Assembly: GCF_024628865.1 (NCBI RefSeq)
Contig: NZ_CP102384.1
Location: 1,499,001 to 1,563,000, forward strand
Direction of reading: 5' to 3'
Length of the DNA stretch: 64,000 bases
Source: Sphingopyxis sp. DBS4
Lineage (GTDB): Bacteria; Pseudomonadota; Alphaproteobacteria; Sphingomonadales; Sphingomonadaceae
A program made the position numbers and the translations under genes. Positions 9,332 to 19,666 of the stretch are shown piece by piece (the first letter of the stretch is position 1; each line of letters begins with the position of its first letter). The notes under the pieces were generated by a model, which was given only the letters and a program-made list of their open reading frames with translations, ran no database searches and had not been told where the DNA came from.

Positions 9332-11191
9332 ATGGCTTCTTATCGTTCCCGCACCACCACCCATGGCCGCAACATGGCGGGCGCGCGCGGGCTCTGGCGC
9401 GCGACGGGGATGAAGGACGGCGATTTCGGCAAGCCGATCATCGCGGTGGTCAACAGCTTCACCCAGTTCGTTCCCGGCCATGTTCACCTGAAGGACCTCG
9501 GCCAGATGGTCGCGCGCGAGATCGAGGCGGCGGGCGGGGTCGCCAAGGAATTCAATACGATCGCGGTCGATGACGGCATCGCCATGGGCCATGACGGGAT
9601 GCTCTATAGCCTGCCGAGCCGCGACCTGATCGCCGACAGCGTCGAATATATGGTCAATGCCCATTGCGCCGATGCGATGGTGTGCATCTCCAACTGCGAC
9701 AAGATCACGCCGGGGATGCTGATGGCGGCGCTGCGGATCAATATCCCGGTCGTGTTCGTGTCGGGCGGGCCGATGGAGGCGGGCAAGGTCGTGCTGAAGG
9801 GCAAGGAGGTCGCGCTCGACCTGGTCGATGCGATGGTCGCCGCCGCCGACGAAAAATACAGCGATGCCGAGGTGACCGCGATCGAACAGGCGGCGTGCCC
9901 GACCTGCGGAAGCTGTTCGGGCATGTTCACCGCCAATTCGATGAACTGCCTGACCGAGGCGCTGGGGCTGTCGCTGCCGGGCAACGGTTCGACGCTGGCG
10001 ACGCACGCCGACCGCAAGGCGCTGTTCCTGCGCGCGGGACGGATGATCGTCGAGATGTGCCGCCGCCATTATGAGGAGGGCGACGACCGCGTGCTGCCGC
10101 GCACGATCGCGAGTTTCGAGGCGTTTGAGAATGCGATGAGCCTCGACATCGCGATGGGCGGGTCGACCAACACCGTGCTCCATCTGCTCGCCGCCGCGCA
10201 TGAGGCGGGGGTCGATTTCACCATGACCGACATCGACCGGCTGTCGCGCCGCGTTCCCTGCCTGTCGAAGGTCGCGCCGGCGAAGCAGGACGTCCATATG
10301 GAGGACGTCCACCGCGCCGGCGGCATCATGGCGATCCTCGGCCAGCTCGAGCGCGCTGGGCTGCTCCACGCGCATCTGCCGACCGTGCATAGCGCGACAC
10401 TGGGTGATGCGCTCAACAAATGGGATATTTCGCGCACCAACGATCCCGATGTGCAGACCTTCTTCATGGCGGCCCCCGGCGGCGTGCCGACGCAGACCGC
10501 GTTCAGCCAGGACCGGCGCTGGGATTCGCTCGACCTCGACCGCGAGGCGGGGGTGATCCGCTCGGCGGAGCATGCGTTCAGCAAGGACGGCGGGCTTGCC
10601 GTGCTGTCGGGCAATATCGCGCTCGACGGCTGCATCGTGAAGACTGCCGGGGTCGACGAATCGATCCTGAAATTCGCAGGGCCGGCCAAAGTTTATGAAA
10701 GCCAGGACGCCGCGGTTGCGGGCATATTGACCGGGCAGGTCGAGGCGGGCGATGTCGTCGTCATCCGTTACGAAGGGCCGAGGGGCGGACCGGGAATGCA
10801 GGAAATGCTCTATCCGACGAGCTATTTGAAATCGAAGGGGCTTGGTGCCGCCTGTGCGCTGATCACGGACGGACGCTTTTCGGGCGGCACCTCGGGCCTG
10901 TCGATCGGCCATGTCTCGCCCGAGGCGGCGGAAGGCGGCGCGATCGGGCTGGTCGAGAATGGCGACCTGATCGAGATCGACATTCCGGGGCGGAGCATCA
11001 AGCTGGTCCTTTCCGACGCGGAACTCGCGGCGCGGCGCGCGGCGATGGAAGCGAGGGGCGACGATGCGTGGCAGCCCGCCAAGGCGCGTCCGCGCAAGGT
11101 TTCGGTAGCACTTCAGGCCTATGCGGCGATGACGACCAGCGCCGCGCGCGGCGCGGTGCGCGACCTGTCGCAGTTGAAGGGCAAAAGATGA
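9332..11191 (+). CDS. ilvD: Dihydroxy-acid dehydratase (IlvD)
   Basis: This 619-residue Fe-S dehydratase makes 2-keto acids for valine, leucine and isoleucine synthesis. Cluster motifs are [18 protein letters not shown] and [19 protein letters not shown]. Also present are the N-terminal [18 protein letters not shown] and the C-terminal [20 protein letters not shown] signatures. AGGA about 10 nt before ATG 9332 is a plausible ribosome-binding site. The stop overlaps the start of the lipoprotein gene (ATGA at 11188-11191). Confidence 0.97.
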   Translation: MASYRSRTTTHGRNMAGARGLWRATGMKDGDFGKPIIAVVNSFTQFVPGHVHLKDLGQMVAREIEAAGGVAKEFNTIAVDDGIAMGHDGMLYSLPSRDLIADSVEYMVNAHCADAMVCISNCDKITPGMLMAALRINIPVVFVSGGPMEAGKVVLKGKEVALDLVDAMVAAADEKYSDAEVTAIEQAACPTCGSCSGMFTANSMNCLTEALGLSLPGNGSTLATHADRKALFLRAGRMIVEMCRRHYEEGDDRVLPRTIASFEAFENAMSLDIAMGGSTNTVLHLLAAAHEAGVDFTMTDIDRLSRRVPCLSKVAPAKQDVHMEDVHRAGGIMAILGQLERAGLLHAHLPTVHSATLGDALNKWDISRTNDPDVQTFFMAAPGGVPTQTAFSQDRRWDSLDLDREAGVIRSAEHAFSKDGGLAVLSGNIALDGCIVKTAGVDESILKFAGPAKVYESQDAAVAGILTGQVEAGDVVVIRYEGPRGGPGMQEMLYPTSYLKSKGLGAACALITDGRFSGGTSGLSIGHVSPEAAEGGAIGLVENGDLIEIDIPGRSIKLVLSDAELAARRAAMEARGDDAWQPAKARPRKVSVALQAYAAMTTSAARGAVRDLSQLKGKR

Positions 11192-11574
11192 AGAAACTCG
11201 GGGGCTTGATCGCGGTCTTGCTTGTCGCGGGCTGCAACGGCGGCCCCGATAATGGCAAGCTTGCCGAGGCCGAAGCGCGCGGCAGCAAGGAAGCGGCGCT
11301 CGACGGCCTTATCGACTGCGCGCTCGAAGGCGCGAAGGCGTTCGACCGCGACTGCACGATCACCGAAATGACCGGCGCCGACGGCACCGTGCTGGTGGTC
11401 GGCAAGACGGACGTCGGATACCGCCGCCTGCAAATCGCGACCGACGGCCGCGGGGTGGTATCGGCCGATGGCGCCGAGCCTGCGAAAGTGACGATCGTCG
11501 GGGACGGGATGATCGAGGTTGCGGTGGGGAGCGACCGTTATCGACTGCCCGCGAATACGGGCGGGGCAAAGTAA
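11188..11574 (+). CDS. Small predicted lipoprotein
   Basis: This 128-residue protein has a lipoprotein signal peptide, [19 protein letters not shown], with a lipobox VAGC (Cys at residue 16). The mature part has two cysteines ([19 protein letters not shown]) and beta-rich sequence, with no domain that I recognise. It overlaps the ilvD stop by 4 nt and so is translated from the ilvD transcript. It resembles small sphingomonad hypothetical proteins; no function can be assigned. Confidence 0.8.
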   Translation: MKKLGGLIAVLLVAGCNGGPDNGKLAEAEARGSKEAALDGLIDCALEGAKAFDRDCTITEMTGADGTVLVVGKTDVGYRRLQIATDGRGVVSADGAEPAKVTIVGDGMIEVAVGSDRYRLPANTGGAK

Positions 11575-11580
11575 TCCACT

Positions 11581-11656
11581 CGTCATTGCGAGCGCAGCGA
11601 AACAATCCAGAGTGCCGTAAATCGCCCTGGATTGTTTCGCTGCGCTCGCAATGACG
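11581..11656. repeat. Intergenic palindromic repeat, type E
   Basis: Two perfect 30-nt inverted arms (11581-11610 and 11627-11656, beginning CGTCATTGCGAGCGCAGCG) flank a 16-nt loop. The element fills most of the gap between the lipoprotein gene and nnr. Sequences of the CGTCATTGCGAGCG type are widespread dispersed repeats in bacteria. It can fold as a long hairpin and may act as a terminator or 3'-end stabiliser. Confidence 0.85.
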
Positions 11657-11692
11657 ATTCCCATGGATGGTTCGATGTTCTAAACTGCGCCT

Positions 11693-13042
11693 ATGCCCGT
11701 TCCCGCCGATGCTCCCGTCTTTCCAAGCAACATCATGCGTGCGGCCGAAGCGCGGTGCGTGGGGCTGGGGACGTCGCTTTCGGAGTTGATGGAACGCGCG
11801 GGCGTGGCGGTGGCCGACATTGCCTGGCGTATGGCGGCCGGAGGGCCGATCCTCGTTCTCTGCGGGCCGGGGAACAATGGCGGCGACGGCTACGTCGCCG
11901 CGCGGATTCTCACGGCGCGGGGCGCGGCGGTTCGGGTGGCCGCGCTGGCGCCGCCCGCAACCGATCTGGCGCAGGTGGCGCGGCGGCGCTGGACCGGCCC
12001 CGTAGAGCCGCTCGGTCCCGATACCGCCCCGGCGCCGCTGATCGTGGATGCGCTGTTCGGAATGGGCCTGTCGCGGCCGCTGTCGGACGAGCTGTTCGAC
12101 ATCCTAAGGGGATTTGCCGGGTTGCGTGTAGTGGCCGTCGACGTTCCGAGCGGAGTCGATAGTGACGGGGTCGCGCCATGGTTGCCGCCACTCCCCGCTG
12201 ATGTCACGGTCGCACTGGGGGCGCTGAAGTTCGCGCATGTACTGCTGCCGTCTGCCGCGGCTTGCGGCCGCGTTCTGCTTGCGCCGATCGGGATCGAACC
12301 CGATCGGCGGATCCGGACACTGCCTAAGCCGGTCAGCGGTATACCCTCTGCAGACGCGCATAAGTTCAGCCGCGGCATGGTACTGGTGCGGGCCGGGGCG
12401 ATGCCGGGTGCGGCCGGGCTGGCCGCGGCGTCGGCGCTCCGCGCGGGGGCGGGCTATGTCGTGCTCAGCGGGTCCGGCACCCCGCCGTTCGCGGCCCTGA
12501 TCGCGGAAGATGGGGGGGGCTATGCCGAGCGGCTAGGTGACAAACGGCTGGGCGCTGTCATTCTGGGGCCGGGCTATCCGTCTGGCGGCGATCTTGATTC
12601 CGATGTGGCGGCGGCGCTGGACAGCGGCAAGCCGGTCGTCCTCGATGCGAGCGCTATCCTGTCCGCGCTCCCGCGCCTTGGCGGCGGGACGAGGGCTATA
12701 TTGACACCGCACGAGGGGGAGTTCGCGCGGGCCTTTCCGGACATCGAGGGCGACAAGATACATCGCGCGATGGCGGCCGCTGCGCGGACGCGGGCTGTGG
12801 TCATCTACAAGGGTGCGGACACGGTTGTTGCAGCTCCCGACGGGCGCGTCGTCGCGGCGTGGCCGGGGAGCCCCTGGCTCGCGACCGCGGGAACGGGCGA
12901 TGTGCTGGCGGGGGCGTGCGGGGCGATGCTCGCGGGCGGCGGCGACGCGTTCGATGCGGCGGTCGCGGCGGTGGGCTGGCATATCGCCGCCGCGCGCCGT
13001 ATAGGCCCCGGCCTTGTGGCCGATGATCTGATGTGGGACTGA
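11693..13042 (+). CDS. nnr: Bifunctional NAD(P)H-hydrate epimerase / ADP-dependent NAD(P)H-hydrate dehydratase
   Basis: This 449-residue metabolite-repair enzyme restores hydrated NADH/NADPH. The N-terminal epimerase (YjeF_N) has LVLCGPGNNGGDGYVAARIL near residue 50, VDALFGMGLSRPL and VDVPSGVDSDG. The C-terminal dehydratase (carbohydrate-kinase fold) has LTPHEGEFARAFP, VIYKGADTVVAAPDGR and the catalytic ATAGTGDVLAGACGAMLA. The start is ATG 11693. The transcript may be nearly leaderless, since TAAACT lies about 7 nt upstream. The rlmD-like gene starts 1 nt after its stop. Confidence 0.95.
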   Translation: MPVPADAPVFPSNIMRAAEARCVGLGTSLSELMERAGVAVADIAWRMAAGGPILVLCGPGNNGGDGYVAARILTARGAAVRVAALAPPATDLAQVARRRWTGPVEPLGPDTAPAPLIVDALFGMGLSRPLSDELFDILRGFAGLRVVAVDVPSGVDSDGVAPWLPPLPADVTVALGALKFAHVLLPSAAACGRVLLAPIGIEPDRRIRTLPKPVSGIPSADAHKFSRGMVLVRAGAMPGAAGLAAASALRAGAGYVVLSGSGTPPFAALIAEDGGGYAERLGDKRLGAVILGPGYPSGGDLDSDVAAALDSGKPVVLDASAILSALPRLGGGTRAILTPHEGEFARAFPDIEGDKIHRAMAAAARTRAVVIYKGADTVVAAPDGRVVAAWPGSPWLATAGTGDVLAGACGAMLAGGGDAFDAAVAAVGWHIAAARRIGPGLVADDLMWD

Positions 13043-13043
13043 T

Positions 13044-14243
13044 ATGAACGACAGCGCGCTGATCGAGCGCATCGCCGCGCGCGGCGATGGCGTGACCGCC
13101 GACGGGCGCCATGTCGCTGGCGCGGTGCCCGGCGATCATATCACGGCCGACGGGACGCTGGTGCCGGGACCGAACCGCGCCGAGCCGGTGTGCCGCCATT
13201 TCGGCAAATGCGGCGGCTGCCAGTTGCAGCATGTGTCCGAAGCCGCGCTCGCCGACTTCGTGCAGAGCCGCGTCGTGGGTGCGCTCGAGGGGCAGCAGAT
13301 CGCGGCGGGGGAGGTGTTGCCCGCCTTGTTGTCGCCGCCGCAAAGCCGACGCCGCGCGGCGCTCACCGCGTTCAAGATCGGCAGGCAGGTCGCGCTCGGC
13401 TTCAACGCAGCGCAGAGCAACCAGATCGTCGACATGCGCATGTGTCCGCTGCTGGTGCCCGAACTGTTCGCGCTCGTCGCCCCGATCCGCGCTTTGCTGG
13501 ACGGCATCGCGCCGCAGCGGCGCCCGGTGAAGGTCAAGCTGCAGATGCTCGATCAGGGTGCCGAGGTGGTGCTGGAGGGGGTGCGGGCGGAAGGGCTCGA
13601 CGCGGCGATGGCGTTGCAGGATTTTGCGGGCGATCATGCGTTGGCGCGCCTCGCTGTCGATCAGGGCGACGGGCTCGAAACCGTGTGGCAGCCCGAGCCG
13701 CCGACCGCGCATTTCGGGACCATTGGCGTCGAGGTGCCGCCCTTCGCTTTCCTGCAGGCGACGGCGGCGGGGCAGGCGGCGCTCGTCGAGGCGGTGCGCG
13801 ATGCGATCGGCGACGCGGCAGCGGTCGCCGACCTGTTCGCGGGGGTCGGCACCTTCGCGCTGTCGGTGCAGGCGGGACGAAAGGTCTATGCCGCCGAGGG
13901 CGCGCGCGATGCGATCGCGGCGCTGACCGGCGCGGCGAACCGCGCGCGGGCGTTGGTCGCGACCGAGCATCGCGATCTGTTCCGGCGGCCGCTGGTGCCC
14001 GCGGAACTCGATCGCTTCGGTGCGGTGATCCTCGACCCGCCGCGCGCGGGAGCCGAGGAGCAGGTGAAGCAGATCGCGGCGTCGAAGGTGCCCGCGATTG
14101 CCTATGTGAGCTGCAATCCCGCGAGCTTTGCGCGCGATGCGAAGCTGCTGGTACAGGGCGGCTACCGGCTCGACTGGGTGCGGCCCGTCGGGCAGTTCCG
14201 CTGGTCGACGCATGTCGAACTGGCGGGGCGTTTTTCGCGATAG
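13044..14243 (+). CDS. 23S rRNA (uracil-C5)-methyltransferase, RlmD/TrmA family
   Basis: This 399-residue SAM-dependent RNA m5U methyltransferase has a 4Fe-4S motif, CRHFGKCGGCQLQH (Cys near residues 50-60). The Rossmann SAM site is VADLFAGVGTFALSV, the catalytic region is ILDPPRAGAEEQV, and AYVSCNPASFARDAKLL carries the nucleophilic Cys. RWSTHVELAGRF at the end is also typical. The N-terminal TRAM-like part is short. RlmD (U1939) is the likeliest role, but RlmC-like specificity cannot be excluded. It follows nnr by one base. Confidence 0.9.
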   Translation: MNDSALIERIAARGDGVTADGRHVAGAVPGDHITADGTLVPGPNRAEPVCRHFGKCGGCQLQHVSEAALADFVQSRVVGALEGQQIAAGEVLPALLSPPQSRRRAALTAFKIGRQVALGFNAAQSNQIVDMRMCPLLVPELFALVAPIRALLDGIAPQRRPVKVKLQMLDQGAEVVLEGVRAEGLDAAMALQDFAGDHALARLAVDQGDGLETVWQPEPPTAHFGTIGVEVPPFAFLQATAAGQAALVEAVRDAIGDAAAVADLFAGVGTFALSVQAGRKVYAAEGARDAIAALTGAANRARALVATEHRDLFRRPLVPAELDRFGAVILDPPRAGAEEQVKQIAASKVPAIAYVSCNPASFARDAKLLVQGGYRLDWVRPVGQFRWSTHVELAGRFSR

Positions 14244-14248
14244 ACCTT

Positions 14249-14270
14249 CGCCCCCGCCTGCGCGGGGGCG
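14249..14270. terminator. GC-rich hairpin between convergent genes
   Basis: Perfect 9-bp arms CGCCCCCGC / GCGGGGGCG with loop CTGC lie between the convergent rRNA methyltransferase (+) and MAPEG (-) genes. There is no strong T run on either side, so its role as a terminator is inferred from position. The core also resembles the 'cccgcgaaggcggg' repeats elsewhere in the window. Confidence 0.45.
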
Positions 14271-14278
14271 ACGTCTTC

Positions 14279-14713
14279 TCAATGCACCACGAAACCGATG
14301 AAGGCGTGCAGGCAGAGCGCGATCAGCGCGAGGCTCGCCAGCGCGAACACCGCGAAGCGCCACATCACGCGATTGACCGTCGCCTGAATCAGGCTGTGGA
14401 GGATGCGCAGGCCGACATAGGCCCAGGCGATCTGCGTGTTGAGGCCGCCGCCCATGCCGCCGACCGCGAGCGCCAGCGCGACGGCGTAGAAGACCGTCGG
14501 CTGTTCCATCAGATGGTTGTAATTATGAGCCTTCCACTGGACTTCGGCGGGCAGCACCTCGTCGAGGCCGCGGCCCGTCGTGCCGACAAGATTCTTGGCG
14601 TCGATTTTCGCTCGGCCCATCGCGGGGATACGCGTCGCGTACATCCACACCCACATGACCATCGACCAGAGCGCGAGCGTCGCGACCGGTCCCAATATGG
14701 CGTTCGTTTCCAT
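14279..14713 (-). CDS. MAPEG family membrane protein
   Basis: This 144-residue protein has about four hydrophobic segments and the MAPEG signature KAHNYNHLMEQPTVFYAVALALA near residues 61-83. MAPEG proteins are small glutathione-dependent membrane transferases or peroxidases, and bacterial members are mostly uncharacterised. It begins 10 nt after a second MAPEG gene, to which it is clearly related, so the pair is a tandem duplication in one transcript. Confidence 0.85.
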   Translation of the reverse strand: METNAILGPVATLALWSMVMWVWMYATRIPAMGRAKIDAKNLVGTTGRGLDEVLPAEVQWKAHNYNHLMEQPTVFYAVALALAVGGMGGGLNTQIAWAYVGLRILHSLIQATVNRVMWRFAVFALASLALIALCLHAFIGFVVH

Positions 14714-14723
14714 GGTTTTCCCC

Positions 14724-15155
14724 TCAGCCCAAGGTTGCGATCACGGCGAGCAGCGCCAGCGCGAACAGGCACAGCGTCGACAGCAGGAACAGGGTGAAGC
14801 GGACCGGAATCCGGTTCACCGTCACCTGCCAGAGGCTGTGGACGATGCGGATGACGACATAGGCCCAGGCGAGCCCGCGCGTGAGGCCGGTGTTGCCGCC
14901 CGACAGGTGCAGGAAGATGATCGTCGCATAGAAGATCGTCGGCTGTTCGAGCAGGTGGGTGTAATTGTGCGACTTCCAGTTCACCGCGGGCGGCAGGACG
15001 CCTTCCAGATCGGCGCCGCGGCCGCCGGGCGGCGCGGTCTTGAGGTCGACCCCCATTTTCTTGAGCGCCGGCAGGCGCGTCGCGGCGACCCATACGGCCA
15101 TCACGAGCGTCCACAGGACGAGCACCGCACCGGGCGCGAGCAGGCTTTGTGACAT
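14724..15155 (-). CDS. MAPEG family membrane protein (tandem paralogue)
   Basis: This 143-residue membrane protein shares its layout with its downstream neighbour: KSHNYTHLLEQPTIFYATIIFL followed by GLAWAYVVIRIVHSLWQVTVNRIPVRF. I choose ATG 15155 (MSQSLLAPGAV) because AGGGGG lies 6 nt upstream. The in-frame ATG at 15161 abuts that Shine-Dalgarno sequence too closely. It is the first gene of the MAPEG pair. Confidence 0.85.
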   Translation of the reverse strand: MSQSLLAPGAVLVLWTLVMAVWVAATRLPALKKMGVDLKTAPPGGRGADLEGVLPPAVNWKSHNYTHLLEQPTIFYATIIFLHLSGGNTGLTRGLAWAYVVIRIVHSLWQVTVNRIPVRFTLFLLSTLCLFALALLAVIATLG

Positions 15156-15221
15156 GAGCATCCCCCTTTTTCGATTTGCGGGGATGCTAGGGCGCGCGCG
15201 CCAATATGCAACGGGGGATGT

Positions 15222-16382
15222 TCAACCCCGCCGCGCCGCCAGTTCGGCGCGGATCGCCTCGCCGTCGCCGTCGATGCGCGGCGCATAGCCAAGGTCGCGC
15301 GGCGCCGCGGCGCCATATTTGACCGGCGGCCGCATCTCGAAAAAGGCGCCCACGTCAGGATGTTCGCGAGGGCGAAAGAAATCGGTCGCGGCAAGATGGG
15401 GATCGTTGCGGATATCGTCGAGGTCGCGAACCCGCATCGCGGGAATGTCGTTGGCCGCGAAGATTTCCAGCCATTCGGCGGTGGTCTTCGCGGGCGTCCG
15501 GCGCGCGACCTCCGTATAGATCAACGCCATGGGCTGGCCCTTCGCCTTGGCCTCCTCATAGGCCGGCGAGGTAAGCAGATCCTCGCTGCCGAGCAGTCCC
15601 ATCAGTCGCGCAGTCGATGTGGGCGTATAGGGGACGATCGCGATATGGCCGTCCTTGGTGGGGAAGGGCTGGCGCGTCGGGTCGAGCTGACGCGGATAGC
15701 CTGCCGGACCGATCGCGGGGTCGAGTGTTGCATCGCACAGATGCTCGGTCAGCATGAAGGCGGTGAAGCATTCGAACATCGGCACCGCGACCTCCTGTCC
15801 TTCGCCGGTGCGCAGCTTGTGGACGAGCGCGGCGAGGATCGCCTGGGCGCCGAAATGGCCCGCAATCTTGTCGGCGATCAGCGATGGGAAATAGCGCGGG
15901 CGGGGATTGCCGTCGGCGCGGGGAAGCAGGCTGGTCGTCCCGCTCGCTGCCTGGATCACGTCATCATAGGCCTGAAGGTCGGCGTAGGGGCCGTCCTGGC
16001 CGAAACCGGTGCCGTGGACATAGATGATTTCGGGCTTGATCGCCTTGCAGCTTTCATAATCGAAGCCGAGCCGCGCGATCGCCTTGCCGCGGATGTTGTG
16101 GAAGAAGACGTCGCCGGTCGCGATCAGGTCGCGCAATGTCGCGGCATCGTCGGGTTTCTTGAGGTCGAGCGCGATCGAGCGCTTGCCGCGGTTCACGGTG
16201 AGGTGGATCGACCCCATCGTCGGGTCGGGCCTGCCGTTGCCGAGATAGCGTGACACGTCGCCGAGGCCGGGCGTCTCGACCTTGATCACTTCGGCGCCGA
16301 GGTCGGCGAGCATCTGCGTCGCATAGGGACCGAAGATGACCGTCGTAAGGTCGATGATCCTGATTCCCTCGAGCATCGCCAT
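15222..16382 (-). CDS. CaiB/BaiF family CoA-transferase
   Basis: This 386-residue type III CoA-transferase moves CoA between carboxylic acids. Signatures are MLEGIRIIDLTTVIFGPYATQMLADLGAEVIKVETPGLGD at the N-terminus, NRGKRSIALDLKKPDD, FFHNIRGKAIARLGFDYE and QAASGTTSLLPR. The start is placed at ATG 16382, where AAGGA lies 6-7 nt upstream; GTG 16385 and ATG 16376 are alternatives. The substrate cannot be read from the sequence, and no dehydrogenase or hydratase partner lies beside it. Confidence 0.9.
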   Translation of the reverse strand: MAMLEGIRIIDLTTVIFGPYATQMLADLGAEVIKVETPGLGDVSRYLGNGRPDPTMGSIHLTVNRGKRSIALDLKKPDDAATLRDLIATGDVFFHNIRGKAIARLGFDYESCKAIKPEIIYVHGTGFGQDGPYADLQAYDDVIQAASGTTSLLPRADGNPRPRYFPSLIADKIAGHFGAQAILAALVHKLRTGEGQEVAVPMFECFTAFMLTEHLCDATLDPAIGPAGYPRQLDPTRQPFPTKDGHIAIVPYTPTSTARLMGLLGSEDLLTSPAYEEAKAKGQPMALIYTEVARRTPAKTTAEWLEIFAANDIPAMRVRDLDDIRNDPHLAATDFFRPREHPDVGAFFEMRPPVKYGAAAPRDLGYAPRIDGDGEAIRAELAARRG

Positions 16383-16465
16383 CACCGTTCCTTCTCCCGG
16401 AGTTTCGAATGGCGATGCCCGAACGCGGGGGCTTTGTCACCCCGCCCAGAAATCAGATTGGGGAA

Positions 16466-18055
<1,590 letters not shown>

Positions 18056-18080
18056 ATTCCAGCCGCGCGGCGAGTCAAGA

Positions 18081-18115
18081 AAAAGGCCGGTTCGCGCATG
18101 GCGAACCGGCCTTTT
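18081..18115 (-). terminator. Intrinsic terminator of the ornithine decarboxylase gene
   Basis: Perfect 15-nt arms (AAAAGGCCGGTTCGC / GCGAACCGGCCTTTT) with a 5-nt loop lie about 20 nt past the stop at 18137. On the minus strand the stem runs into TTTTTCTT, a classic Rho-independent terminator. Confidence 0.9.
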
Positions 18116-18136
18116 GAAGCGGGTATCCGGCGCGCT

Positions 18137-19330
18137 TTAGAAGAGCTTGGTCACCGTCGCGCTGCGGCGCTCCTGTTCGACTTCGCCGGTGTAGAGGCTC
18201 GCCATCGGTTCGTCGCTGACGACGTGGATTTCCTCGGCGCCGAAGCCGTTGAACCTGGTCCGCATCGCGCAGCCATAGGCGCCGAGCATCCCGATCTCGA
18301 TGAAATCGCCCGCCTTGACGTCCGCCGGCAGGTAGAAAGGGCCCGCCATATGATCGAGGTCGTCGCACGTCGGACCGTAGAAGCTGAACGCAGTCATTTC
18401 GGCTTCGCCCGCAGCTTCGCGCAGCAAGGTCACCGGAAAGCGCCAGCCGACATGCGCGGCGTCGAACAGCGCGCCATAGGCGCCGTCGTTGATATAGAGC
18501 TCGTCGCCGCGGCGCTTTTCGACCCGCACGATCAGCGAGCTGTATTCGGCCGACAGCGCACGGCCCGGTTCGCACCAGAGCTCGGCCGAATAGCTGATCG
18601 GCAGGCTTTCGAAGCTGCGGTGGATCGTGTCGAAATAGGCGCCGAGCGGCGGGGGCTCCATGCCCGGATAGGTCGAGGGGAAGCCGCCGCCGACGTCGAT
18701 GATGTCGACCGTCACCGCCGCCGCGACGATCGCGGCGCGGACGCGTTCCATCGCCTGCGCATAGGCGTGCGGGGTCATCGCCTGGCTGCCGACATGGAAG
18801 CAGATGCCGAGCGCGTCGGCCGCCTGACGGGTCGCCATCAACAGTTCGGCGACTTCGTCGGGCTCGGCACCGAACTTGGCGGCGAGGCTGAGCTTCGAAT
18901 GATCGGACGAGACGCGCAGGCGCACGAGCAGGTTGAGGTCGGCGGCGCCTTCGGTCGCGCGAACGATCTTCTGAAGCTCGTCCATCGTGTCGAGCGAGAA
19001 GGTGCGCACGCCATGCTTCCAATAGGCTTCGGAAATCGCTTCCTCGGCCTTCACCGGGTGCATGAAGCAGAGCGTCGCTTGCGGCAGGGTGCGCGCAACA
19101 AGCCGGACCTCGGCAATCGAGGCCACGTCATAATGGGTGACGCCCGAATCCCAGAGGATGCGCAGCAAGTCGGGCGACGGATTCGCCTTGACCGCGTACA
19201 TGGTCGTGCCGGGGAATCGCTCGATGAAGAAACGCGCTGCGCGCGCCGCGGCGTGCGGACGGACAAGCGTGACAGGTTCGACCGGCGAAAGTGCCTGAAT
19301 CAGCCCGTGGGCGCTATGATGCTGGTGCAA
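18137..19330 (-). CDS. Ornithine decarboxylase, type III PLP (alanine-racemase fold)
   Basis: This 397-residue enzyme decarboxylates ornithine (possibly also lysine or arginine) to putrescine. PLP Lys48 lies in MYAVKANPSPDLL. Also present are the CFHVGSQ, DVGGGFPSTYPG and WCEPGRALSAE motifs, and the active-site Cys in FYGPTCDDLD, typical of eukaryote-like ODC. The only start codon in frame after the upstream stop (TAA near 19357) is TTG 19330; no ATG lies near. It is preceded by a structured leader and followed by a strong terminator, so it is monocistronic. It works with the carboxyspermidine genes at 21312 and 22984. Confidence 0.92.
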   Translation of the reverse strand: MHQHHSAHGLIQALSPVEPVTLVRPHAAARAARFFIERFPGTTMYAVKANPSPDLLRILWDSGVTHYDVASIAEVRLVARTLPQATLCFMHPVKAEEAISEAYWKHGVRTFSLDTMDELQKIVRATEGAADLNLLVRLRVSSDHSKLSLAAKFGAEPDEVAELLMATRQAADALGICFHVGSQAMTPHAYAQAMERVRAAIVAAAVTVDIIDVGGGFPSTYPGMEPPPLGAYFDTIHRSFESLPISYSAELWCEPGRALSAEYSSLIVRVEKRRGDELYINDGAYGALFDAAHVGWRFPVTLLREAAGEAEMTAFSFYGPTCDDLDHMAGPFYLPADVKAGDFIEIGMLGAYGCAMRTRFNGFGAEEIHVVSDEPMASLYTGEVEQERRSATVTKLF

Positions 19331-19362
19331 CTCAAGGGACCCCCAAAAATAACGTTAAACAT
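19300..19362 (-). other. Possible 20-residue upstream ORF overlapping the ODC start
   Basis: The frame ATG 19362 to TGA 19300 encodes MFNVIFGGPLSCTSIIAPTG in a different frame from ODC and overlaps the ODC start by 31 nt. AAGG lies 9 nt before its ATG. It could be a regulatory leader peptide, or a chance reading of a conserved RNA leader. Confidence 0.3.
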
Positions 19363-19440
19363 CCAAGGCTGCCTTGCGGTTATTGGAAGTCCCCCTGGGG
19401 CAGCGGAGGGCGATATATGCAGGGGTGTTCCCCCTGTAAA
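19334..19440 (-). ncRNA. Structured 5' leader of ODC, candidate speF RNA motif
   Basis: Read on the minus strand, the ODC leader holds a 6-bp hairpin CAGGGG-GAACA-CCCCTG (19436-19420). A run GCATATATCGCCC follows, then GGGGGACTTCC, then a second hairpin CAAGG-CAG-CCTTG (19376-19364). Finally TTTTTGGGGGTCCC ends just before the TTG start; its GTCCC could pair with the earlier GGGAC. A conserved 'speF' RNA upstream of alphaproteobacterial ornithine decarboxylases is known (Rfam speF). Position and structure fit, but I assign it from memory, not a model search. The GGGGG near the start may be the sequestered ribosome-binding site. The remaining part of the 336-bp gap, toward 19666, holds only a decayed repeat. 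Confidence 0.5.
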
Positions 19441-19567
19441 GACCCTATCGCGCAATTTTGTAACGCGGCGGCGACACAAGCGCCGAAACGAGGCCGGGCT
19501 GCGCCGAAGGGGGGGGAAGAGACAAGCGGCGGTCGCCACGTTAGAACGAGGCATCATTCCATTTGAG

Positions 19568-19646
19568 GCGATGCCCGGACGAAAGTCGGTGTCTCGCCTT
19601 TGGGGAATGGCGCGGCGTCGAGATCCCGGCCTTCGCCGGGATGACG
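19568..19646. repeat. Decayed type A palindromic repeat
   Basis: The right arm (19620-19646, GAGATCCCGGCCTTCGCCGGG...) is intact. The left arm (about 19568-19597, GCCCGGACGAAAGTCGGTGTCTCGCC) has many mismatches to the other copies. It lies just upstream of the CNB-TrxR start and overlaps its probable promoter region. Confidence 0.6.
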
Positions 19647-19666
19647 AGGAAAAAGGATATGCGCCC

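Noticed and set aside
14279..15155. The two MAPEG genes as one frame-shifted gene
   Set aside because: Each has its own start, complete signature and stop, with 10 nt between them, so they are tandem paralogues.
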